Below, in pieces: positions 6,472-12,047 of a stretch of 12,047 nucleotides of DNA. This DNA is from an uncultured Actinomycetes bacterium (GTDB lineage Bacteria > Actinomycetota > Actinomycetes > Nanopelagicales > Nanopelagicaceae), in contig CAIMUD010000046.1 of assembly GCA_903844585.1 (NCBI GenBank), positions 1 to 12,047 on the forward strand. Reading direction: 5' to 3'. The position numbers and the translations under genes are program-made. Under the pieces are notes generated by a model. It saw only the letters and a program-made list of their open reading frames with translations. It made no database searches and was not told the origin of the DNA. Position 1 is the first letter of the stretch; the number at the start of each line of letters is the position of its first letter.

Positions 6472-7469
6472 GAACTTAGACCGTTAATAGGTAATCCGGC
6501 GCTCTCTTTAAGACCGCACATAATATTTGCGTTTTGAATAGCTTGGGCCGCCGCGCCTTTTCCAAGATTGTCGATGGCAACGCTGACCACAAGACGATTC
6601 GTGTGGGTATCGACAGCTACTTGAATGTGGACGTTATTTGTTCCAAGAACCGACGAGGTTTTAGGCATTTCACCTATCGGTAATACCGTTACAAATGGAG
6701 AGCTTGCATAGAAATCTGAGAATAGCTGGCTCATTGATTCTGTTGTCACAGATTTTGTGACTTTTGCGGTGATGGTTGCCAAGATGCCTCTCGGCATTGG
6801 AGCCAAGATTGGAGTAAAAGAAATCTTCGCTCCTGTTGATTCCTCTATCTCTGGGGTGTGCTGATGAACTCCCCCAAATTTATATGACGTCAGAGAGCCC
6901 ATAACTTCGCTGGCTATTAGATTTATTTTTGCGCTTCGGCCAGCACCTGTAGTGCCAGAAGCTGCAACCACAACAACATCATCTAAATCGATTGTTGATG
7001 AAGCTGGTGATATCCCAAGGGCTACTGCAGTTGCGTAACATCCTGGATTTGCAACTTTAAAAGCTTTGGCAATTAAATCTTTTGCACCAGGTAATTCGGG
7101 CAAACCATAAACCCACGTTCCTGCATGCTCGCCTCCGTAATACTTTTCCCATGACTTTGGATTTTTCAATCTAAAATCGGCTCCAAGATCGACAATTTTT
7201 GCAGTAGTTGGAAGCTGCGCAATGACTGATGCAGATTCACCATGCGGCAGAGCTAAGAAAATAAGGTCGCACTCTTTGAAATCGACCGGTTTATATTCAC
7301 TGAACTTTTGACCAGAATATGAAACTAATCCGGGATGAACTGAAGTGATCAACTCCCCTGCATTGGAATGTGCAGTAATAGCTTTAACTTCAAATGTGGG
7401 ATGGGAAGCCAATAATCTTAGAAGCTCTCCACCGGCATACCCACTTGCGCCTATTACCCCAATTTTCAT
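6468..7469 (-). CDS. argC: N-acetyl-gamma-glutamyl-phosphate reductase
   Basis: NADPH-dependent reduction of N-acetylglutamyl-phosphate to N-acetylglutamate semialdehyde, third step of arginine synthesis, in the cytoplasm. The N-terminal Rossmann motif is GVIGASGYAGGEL (about 4-16). The active-site cysteine is Cys144 in NPGCYAT, followed by SGTTGAGRSA (171-180) and the HQHTPEIE segment with the conserved histidines (about 202-209). At 333 residues it is slightly shorter than the roughly 340 of many homologues. It is the first gene of the arg run, 47 nt after pheT, and that gap carries two ARG boxes and a probable leaderless promoter. There is no Shine-Dalgarno before the ATG, in keeping with a leaderless start. 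The 3' end overlaps argJ by ATGA. Confidence 0.97.
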   Translation of the reverse strand: MKIGVIGASGYAGGELLRLLASHPTFEVKAITAHSNAGELITSVHPGLVSYSGQKFSEYKPVDFKECDLIFLALPHGESASVIAQLPTTAKIVDLGADFRLKNPKSWEKYYGGEHAGTWVYGLPELPGAKDLIAKAFKVANPGCYATAVALGISPASSTIDLDDVVVVAASGTTGAGRSAKINLIASEVMGSLTSYKFGGVHQHTPEIEESTGAKISFTPILAPMPRGILATITAKVTKSVTTESMSQLFSDFYASSPFVTVLPIGEMPKTSSVLGTNNVHIQVAVDTHTNRLVVSVAIDNLGKGAAAQAIQNANIMCGLKESAGLPINGLSS

Positions 7470-7475
7470 GGTTCT

Positions 7476-7504
7476 AGAGTAACTCAGGATTTATAATTAT
7501 GCAA
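7476..7504 (-). promoter_or_regulatory. Probable argC promoter, leaderless type
   Basis: On the minus strand TACTCT (7476-7481), a TAnnnT -10 box, lies 6 nt before the argC ATG, the spacing typical of leaderless actinobacterial transcripts. Exactly 17 bp upstream is TTGCAT (7499-7504), a modest -35 that coincides with the edge of the proximal ARG box. An alternative -10, TATAAA (7490-7495), would give a leader of about 15 nt but lacks a good -35. Either way ArgR bound to the boxes would cover the promoter. Confidence 0.45.
7489..7504 (-). promoter_or_regulatory. Proximal ARG-box-like operator (degenerate)
   Basis: The segment ATTTATAATTATGCAA keeps the central ATAATTAT and one full half-site ATTATGCA, but the other half is degenerate. 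Its centre (7496.5) is 20 bp from the centre of the distal perfect palindrome. ArgR hexamers typically bind paired boxes with about 20-21 bp between centres. It overlaps the -35 of the predicted argC promoter. Confidence 0.65.
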
Positions 7505-7508
7505 GAAT

Positions 7509-7524
7509 CTGCATAATTATGCAG
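7509..7524 (-). promoter_or_regulatory. Distal ARG-box-like operator, perfect 16-bp palindrome
   Basis: CTGCATAATTATGCAG reads identically on both strands. It fits the general ArgR box pattern TGnATWWWWATnCA seen across bacteria. It covers the pheT stop codon (TAA, 7517-7519) and lies about 40 bp before the argC start. With argR encoded four genes downstream, autoregulation of the arg operon is the obvious inference. Confidence 0.8.
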
Positions 7525-9970
7525 TGCGAAGAACGGCCCCAGTAACCTTTTCGGCAGATAGAACTGCAGCTTCCCGTGCAGCGCTTATTTCGGCTCCCGT
7601 GAGAGTGCGATCGGTTGCTCTGAAGACCAAGGTGAAAGCTAGGGAAATCTTTCCATCGCCAATCTTGTCGTAGCGATCGAAAAGGGAAATGGATTCGAGT
7701 AGGGGTCCTGCGCCCTTCTTTAGGGCGCTTTCTACTTCTGCCGCCGCAACGCTCTGATCAACAACTAGCGCGACATCTTGCAGCGCAGCCGGCATGGTGC
7801 CGACCCCTGTCGGGCGAACACGTGGTGACTCAGGAAGAGCTGAGATATTTACAACGAAGGCAGCTGAGCGTTCTGGAAGTCCATATTGTGCAATCACACG
7901 CGGGTGAAGTTCACCTGCATGGGCTACAGCTTTTCCGTTGATTTGAAGTTCGGCGCAGCGACCCGGATGCCATGGCGCAAAGTCACTTCTAGAAACTGTC
8001 CACTCTAGATTACATAGTTCAAGGATTTGCTGCGCATATGCAATTGAATCGCTCCATGTATATGCGCGAGATTTACCTTGCCAATCCTCTATCTCGCTCT
8101 TTCCTACAAGTAGAGCCCCTACGTGAGTCGGTTGAGGCGGTACTGAAGCAAATAATTTTGCGAGTTCTTTATCAGATGGCTTCTTTACAAGCGCCGGAGA
8201 AACCGAATCGACCAGGGGCTGCGTATTTCTAAATATCGCGCCCATTTCAAAGATTGCAAAATCCTTTGCACCTCGCGAGATGTTACGAGCGGCAACTTCA
8301 ATAAGTCCGGGCAGCAGGTGTGTTCGCAGAACTGGCGCGTCTTCTGACATCGGATTAGCAATCTTGTACGTGGCTGCTCTTTCACCAACATAACCCATCG
8401 ATGCAATTATCTCTGGATGGGTAAATGGGAATGTTTGGACTTCGGCAAAACCAGAATCAGCAAGGTAGAGCGCGATCGCGCGCTTGCGCTTCTGCGCAGC
8501 GCTCAGAGATGCGTGCTTAGGCCTTGGAGGAAGAAGTGAAGGAATCTTGTCGTACCCAATCATTCTTGCGACTTCTTCTGCCAAATCGCATGGTGCAAGC
8601 AAGTCACTTCGCCAGCTTGGCGGCGTAATTTTAAATTGATCAGTAACTGTGCAACCTACAGTCTGCAGAACAGCCCCAATTTCATCACTACTCAAATTTA
8701 AACCAAGAACAGAATTTATATATTGCGGATTTAGCTCTATATCGCCCGGAACGATTGGCTTACCGGCAATAGAGGTAGAGACATGAGTGGCTCCACCATG
8801 AGATATCAATAACTCAACAGCGCGCGCTGATGCGATCTCCGCCAGTGCTGGATCCACTGCTCGTTCCAGTCTGCGCGAAGCCTCTGAAGATAATTTATGT
8901 CGACGTGAATTCTTGGCAATACTTACCGGATTAAATCGCACGGCCTCAAGTGCGATATCTGTTGTTGTAGCTGAAATTTCTGAATCAAGTCCACCCATCG
9001 TGCCGGCAAGTGCTAATGGAGCTTTATCATCGAAAACCATTAGGTCATCGGGATCCAGGGTTCGAACTTGACCATCTAGGGTCGTAAATTTTGCCTCGCG
9101 CCCTGCTTTAGCAATCCTTAATCCGCCGGATATTTTCGCCTTATCAAAAGCATGGAGTGGTTGCCCTAACTCAAGCATCACGTAATTTGTAATATCCACT
9201 GCCAAAGAAATCGCACGCATACCGCACTTTTCAACACGCAATCTCATCCAAAGCGGGGTAGACAATTTACCGTTAAATCCAGAGAGCGTACGAAGATAAA
9301 AGACCGATGCATCCGTTGGCTCTGTGATTTTTGCACTTATCCCTTTACCCGTTTCGGCAAAAGATAGCTCCTTAATTCGCAGCACAGGGTCGGTAAATGA
9401 AAGGTTTAACGCCCCAGCTACTTCTCTTGCTAACCCGCGAATACTTAGGGCGTAGCCCCGATCCGGATTAACAGCAACATCAAAGATGGTGTCGTTAATT
9501 TCCAAAGTTCTAATTGCGTCGTCACCAATACTGAGCGCATCTTTTGCGAAGGTCATGATTCCTAAATGATCCTCCCCCAAGCCAAGTTCGCGGGATGAGC
9601 AAATCATTCCGTTACTTGTCTTGCCATAAGTTTCGCGTGCTGCAATCTTGAAATCACCAGGAAGTACTGCCCCAGGAAGTGCTACGACAACGAGGTCTCC
9701 AACCTTGAAATTTGTAGCCCCACAAATAACATAGCGAGTAACTTTCTCGCCGCAGTTGACTCCAACGTATCGAATTGGTTTCTTAAATTCGGTAATTTCT
9801 TCAATCGTAAGTACTTCGCCAATCAGAAGTGGGCCAGATAAGTCTGATCTTTGTTCGATAACTTCTTCCACTTCAAAACCAACGCGTATCAGTGCGGCTG
9901 CAATTTCCTGTGCCGATAACTTTGCTGGGATATCGACGAATTCCTTAAGCCAAGACAGAGGCGCGCGCAT
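7517..9970 (-). CDS. pheT: Phenylalanyl-tRNA synthetase beta subunit
   Basis: Large subunit of the cytoplasmic (alpha-beta)2 PheRS; it binds tRNA-Phe and edits mischarged Tyr-tRNA-Phe. The 817 residues are within the normal range. Domains in order: the conserved start MRAPLSWLKEFVDIP; an EMAP/OB tRNA-binding domain (about 44-150, with GATNFKVGD and NGMICSSRELGLG); the B3/4 editing domain (about 210-375, with ELGQPLHAFD at 267-276); B5 (about 405-475, PPSWRSDL); the catalytic-like core (about 490-700); and the C-terminal ferredoxin-like anticodon-binding domain (about 722-816). Its ATG shares one base with the pheS stop (TAATG), so the subunits are translationally coupled. Its stop lies inside the distal ARG box, so bound ArgR could also affect read-through into argC. 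Confidence 0.98.
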   Translation of the reverse strand: MRAPLSWLKEFVDIPAKLSAQEIAAALIRVGFEVEEVIEQRSDLSGPLLIGEVLTIEEITEFKKPIRYVGVNCGEKVTRYVICGATNFKVGDLVVVALPGAVLPGDFKIAARETYGKTSNGMICSSRELGLGEDHLGIMTFAKDALSIGDDAIRTLEINDTIFDVAVNPDRGYALSIRGLAREVAGALNLSFTDPVLRIKELSFAETGKGISAKITEPTDASVFYLRTLSGFNGKLSTPLWMRLRVEKCGMRAISLAVDITNYVMLELGQPLHAFDKAKISGGLRIAKAGREAKFTTLDGQVRTLDPDDLMVFDDKAPLALAGTMGGLDSEISATTTDIALEAVRFNPVSIAKNSRRHKLSSEASRRLERAVDPALAEIASARAVELLISHGGATHVSTSIAGKPIVPGDIELNPQYINSVLGLNLSSDEIGAVLQTVGCTVTDQFKITPPSWRSDLLAPCDLAEEVARMIGYDKIPSLLPPRPKHASLSAAQKRKRAIALYLADSGFAEVQTFPFTHPEIIASMGYVGERAATYKIANPMSEDAPVLRTHLLPGLIEVAARNISRGAKDFAIFEMGAIFRNTQPLVDSVSPALVKKPSDKELAKLFASVPPQPTHVGALLVGKSEIEDWQGKSRAYTWSDSIAYAQQILELCNLEWTVSRSDFAPWHPGRCAELQINGKAVAHAGELHPRVIAQYGLPERSAAFVVNISALPESPRVRPTGVGTMPAALQDVALVVDQSVAAAEVESALKKGAGPLLESISLFDRYDKIGDGKISLAFTLVFRATDRTLTGAEISAAREAAVLSAEKVTGAVLRTA

Positions 9971-10977
9971 TAGAGTCCCACGCCAAATTGTCGTGTGAAA
10001 CGAAGATCGCCTTCGACTATGTCGTGCATATCTGTTATTCCATGTCGGACCATCAGTGTGCGTTCGAGTCCCATGCCAAAGGCAAAACCTGAAAATTCAT
10101 CAGTGTCGATCCCGCATGTTTGTAGAACTTTTGGATTGACCATTCCACAGCCGCCCCACTCAATCCATCGGCCATTAAAGAAAACATCTACCTCAGCACT
10201 TGGCTCTGTGAAAGGGAAGAAGGATGGGCGCAGCCTTGTAGTGACATCATCACCAAACATATGTTGGGCAAAATTATCTAAGGTGCCTTTGAGATGAGCC
10301 ATCGTTATTCCACGATCAACAACCAAGCCTTCGACTTGATGAAAGACAGGGCTATGCGTTGCATCGAGCTCATCGGCTCTGAAAGTTCTGCCAGGTGAGA
10401 TTACATAAATCGGCGGTTGTTCTTTAAGCATTGTGCGGATCTGGACTGGTGAAGTTTGGGTACGCAGAACCATGCCTGATGAAAGTGGCTCGAGATAGAA
10501 AGTATCTTGCATTGTTCGAGCTGGATGGTCGGCTGGAATATTAAGCGCATCAAAATTTAGCCAACCTGCTTCAAGTTCAGGCCCCTCTTCGACGCTAAAA
10601 CCTTGTTCGATAAAGAAGTCACTTATTTCATTTTTGATAATAGTGATCGGATGTAATCCACCTTTGTGAGATCGTTTCACTGGCAAAGTGATATCAACGA
10701 CCTCTTCGCGCAAAATCTTTTCATCACGAATTCCTTCTAGTTTTAAAGTTGCCGCCTCTAAGGAAGTACTCATAGCTATCTTGGCATCGCCAATAGCTTT
10801 ACCTGCGGCAGCTTTTTCATCTGCTGCAAGAGAACCAAGACCACGACTTGCCAGAGCGATCGGTGATTTATCGCCCATATGCGAAAGGCGCGCTTCTTTG
10901 AGAGCGTCCAAATCGGTTGCAGCTGCAAAGGCCTTTTCTGCGCCACTTACCCAGGATGCAATCTCTGTGGGATTCAT
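9970..10977 (-). CDS. pheS: Phenylalanyl-tRNA synthetase alpha subunit
   Basis: Class II catalytic subunit of PheRS, charging tRNA-Phe with phenylalanine in complex with PheT. Its 335 residues have the usual layout: an N-terminal helical arm (about 1-90) that contacts tRNA, then GLHPI (about 107-111), motif 1 around HPARTMQDTFYL (151-162), motif 2 FRADELDATHSPVFHQVEG (199-217), and motif 3 GFAFGMGLER (287-296). The chosen ATG lies 43 nt after the methyltransferase stop with no clear Shine-Dalgarno, but a -10-like TAGAAT sits 7 nt before it, suggesting a leaderless transcript. The 3' end overlaps pheT by one base. The position after rplT and a SpoU methylase is the common actinobacterial order. 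Confidence 0.98.
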   Translation of the reverse strand: MNPTEIASWVSGAEKAFAAATDLDALKEARLSHMGDKSPIALASRGLGSLAADEKAAAGKAIGDAKIAMSTSLEAATLKLEGIRDEKILREEVVDITLPVKRSHKGGLHPITIIKNEISDFFIEQGFSVEEGPELEAGWLNFDALNIPADHPARTMQDTFYLEPLSSGMVLRTQTSPVQIRTMLKEQPPIYVISPGRTFRADELDATHSPVFHQVEGLVVDRGITMAHLKGTLDNFAQHMFGDDVTTRLRPSFFPFTEPSAEVDVFFNGRWIEWGGCGMVNPKVLQTCGIDTDEFSGFAFGMGLERTLMVRHGITDMHDIVEGDLRFTRQFGVGL

Positions 10978-10984
10978 GTTGGTA

Positions 10985-10990
10985 ATTCTA
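10985..10990 (-). promoter_or_regulatory. Possible leaderless promoter (-10) of pheS
   Basis: TAGAAT on the minus strand matches the -10 consensus at 5 of 6 positions and ends 7 nt before the A of the pheS ATG, so a transcript would begin at or next to the start codon. No convincing -35 is seen. The short methyltransferase-pheS gap and missing ribosome binding site agree with this, but a 6-base match alone is weak evidence. Confidence 0.35.
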
Positions 10991-11020
10991 ATGGCTCGTG
11001 TTTGGCGAATGCGGGAGATT

Positions 11021-11800
11021 TCAGCTTTTTGAAAGTGTGTACATAACGATTGATGCGGCAGCTGAAAGATTGAGGCTTTCGGCGCTCCCTTTCATTGGAA
11101 TATTTACCTGGATTACATCCTCGGAAAGTACAGCGCCAATGCCTCGCGCTTCGTTGCCAAAAATCGCAATGCAATCCCCGTTAATTTTTAGATCAGGAAG
11201 TGAAGTTTTTCCGCTTGCGTTTAGCGCAATTTTCATAGCGCTAGGAAAAGCCTTTGAAATTTGCTCAAATGTTATGCCTGTGAAGAGCGGTACATGCCAG
11301 AGCGAGCCAGCAGTTGCTCGAACAACTTTCGGGGAATACATATCTACGCTGCCACCTGATGCGATAACTGCGTCAACTCCCATAGCATCTGCAGTGCGCA
11401 AAATTGTCCCAGCATTACCAGGATCCTGAATTTCATGAAGGTAAATGAGTCTTGAATTTCCTGTGGTCTTGAAATCTTCAAATTCGTTACTTGGGAGTGT
11501 GCAGATAGCCAGGATTCCTTGAGGTGTGATTGTCGATGTCATCGCTGCCATCACAGGTTCGCTAACTTCCAGTACATCGGTATTGGATAAATCCAATCCA
11601 CGTTCATCTAATCTAGAGCGACCACTTTCAGTCAAGTAGAGATGCTTAATCTTGGGACCGCCTTTTGCTTTGAGCGCCTCAGTCGCACACTGCAAACCCT
11701 CGGCAATAAACTCACCGTGCTCAGTGCGCTCCTTATTCCCCCGTGAATTGATTAGAGCCTTCACCCGCGCTATATGTGGCGAGTGAAGGCTCTCAATCAT
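11021..11800 (-). CDS. SpoU/TrmH-family RNA 2'-O-ribose methyltransferase
   Basis: SAM-dependent RNA ribose methyltransferase of the SPOUT (knotted) class, 259 residues. The N-terminal part (about 1-95) resembles the small RNA-binding substrate domain (FIAEGLQCATEAL). The three SpoU motifs follow: DPGNAGTILRTA (126-137, with the catalytic Arg), IFGNEARGIG (213-222) and VNIPMKGSAESLNLSAAAS (232-250), which form the knot and SAM site. The exact target, a 23S rRNA or tRNA nucleotide, cannot be read from sequence; the place between rplT and pheS favours a ribosomal target only by association. The ATG lies 11 nt after the rplT stop without a visible Shine-Dalgarno, and codons 3-15 form a strong inverted repeat that may limit translation. 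The start is supported by family alignment but could be slightly downstream. Confidence 0.93.
   Translation of the reverse strand: MIESLHSPHIARVKALINSRGNKERTEHGEFIAEGLQCATEALKAKGGPKIKHLYLTESGRSRLDERGLDLSNTDVLEVSEPVMAAMTSTITPQGILAICTLPSNEFEDFKTTGNSRLIYLHEIQDPGNAGTILRTADAMGVDAVIASGGSVDMYSPKVVRATAGSLWHVPLFTGITFEQISKAFPSAMKIALNASGKTSLPDLKINGDCIAIFGNEARGIGAVLSEDVIQVNIPMKGSAESLNLSAAASIVMYTLSKS
11754..11793 (-). repeat. Long hairpin over the first codons of the RNA methyltransferase gene
   Basis: AGAGCCTTCAC (11754-11764) and GTGAAGGCTCT (11783-11793) are perfect 11-bp complements. After one mismatch three more pairs (CGC/GCG) can extend the stem, leaving a loop of about 10 nt. In the mRNA it starts about 18 nt after the rplT stop and 7 nt after the methyltransferase ATG. 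No T-run follows. It could stabilise or end the upstream ribosomal-protein mRNA or damp translation of the methyltransferase. The repeat is plain in the sequence; its role is inferred. Confidence 0.6.
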
Positions 11801-11811
11801 TTACGAGTTAC

Positions 11812-12047
11812 TTACGCAGAAACTAGGCTCTTGCGCGCAACCTCAACCAATGATTTGAAAGTTTCTGGATCATTGGTAGCGATATCTGAAAGAACACGAC
11901 GATCTACTTCAATCCCTGCAGCCTTAAGCCCCTGGATGAATCGGTTATAGGTAAGACCGTTTTCTCGAGAAGCAGCATTGATTCGCTGAATCCAAAGCTG
12001 GCGGAAGTCACCCTTCTTATCTTTACGGTCATTGAATGCATAAACCA
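11812..12047 (-). CDS. rplT: Ribosomal protein L20, C-terminal part (cut by window edge)
   Basis: The last 77 residues of large-subunit protein L20, which binds 23S rRNA early in 50S assembly. The reading frame runs from the right edge with [18 protein letters not shown], then [19 protein letters not shown], to ...VARKSLVSA and a TAA stop at 11812-11814. These match the L20 globular domain closely, including RDRKxRKGDFRxLWIxRINAA-type residues. Full-length L20 is about 115-125 residues, so roughly 40 N-terminal residues lie outside. By conserved order infC and rpmI should lie further right. The stop is 11 nt before the methyltransferase ATG, so cotranscription is likely. Truncation is only by the window edge. 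Confidence 0.95.
   Translation of the reverse strand, partial: VYAFNDRKDKKGDFRQLWIQRINAASRENGLTYNRFIQGLKAAGIEVDRRVLSDIATNDPETFKSLVEVARKSLVSA

Noticed and set aside
8470..8481. Palindrome GCGCGATCGCGC inside pheT, containing the GCGATCGC octamer
   Set aside because: It is within a well-conserved coding region with no second copy noticed nearby; Ala/Arg codons explain it and no regulatory role is suggested.
10998..11429. Plus-strand open frames opposite the RNA methyltransferase and pheS (also 10688-11032)
   Set aside because: They overlap genes with strong family motifs, lack ribosome binding sites and match no protein family I recognise.

Overview
The window is a compact run of core housekeeping genes, all read from the minus strand. 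In transcription order (right to left) it holds: the 3' part of rplT (ribosomal protein L20), a SpoU-family RNA 2'-O-ribose methyltransferase, pheS and pheT, the arginine genes argC-argJ-argB-argD-argR-argH, tyrS, and then about 194 bases without a gene that carry two strong promoter-like signals reading out of the left edge. The order rplT - rRNA methylase - pheST - arg cluster - tyrS is typical of Actinobacteria. The base composition looks moderate (mid-40s % G+C by eye), well below most Actinobacteria. Together this suggests a reduced, low-GC actinobacterium, perhaps a freshwater Nanopelagicales (acI)-like lineage. The phylum is fairly secure from synteny and protein signatures; the lineage is a guess.

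Right part (about 7517-12047): translation genes. L20 is followed after 11 nt by the methyltransferase, whose first codons form a long perfect inverted repeat. A 43-nt gap with a leaderless-type -10 box precedes pheS, and pheS and pheT share one base (TAATG). Together pheS and pheT encode the alpha and beta subunits of phenylalanyl-tRNA synthetase.

Middle (1469-7516): arginine biosynthesis from N-acetylglutamate to ornithine (argB, argC, argD, argJ), plus the last step (argH) and the arginine repressor (argR). The genes overlap or abut, mostly through ATGA junctions. The short pheT-argC gap carries two ARG-box-like operators 20 bp apart, one of them a perfect 16-bp palindrome. They overlap a probable leaderless argC promoter, so ArgR made by the operon probably represses the operon. 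argF and argG, which in the classical actinobacterial argCJBDFRGH order lie on either side of argR, are both absent and no remnant is left.

Left part (1-1472): tyrS overlaps argH by 4 nt. It is followed by two tandem TTGACC / TATAGT-type promoters on the minus strand, most likely the start of an rRNA operon just outside the window; no rRNA sequence lies inside it.

I see no mobile element, CRISPR array, phage or obviously new multi-gene system. The points worth a second look are regulatory (ARG boxes, outward promoters, a start-codon hairpin, leaderless starts) and enzymatic (a short N-acetylglutamate kinase without the N-terminal helix, an altered DEVQ motif in ArgD, loss of argF and argG).
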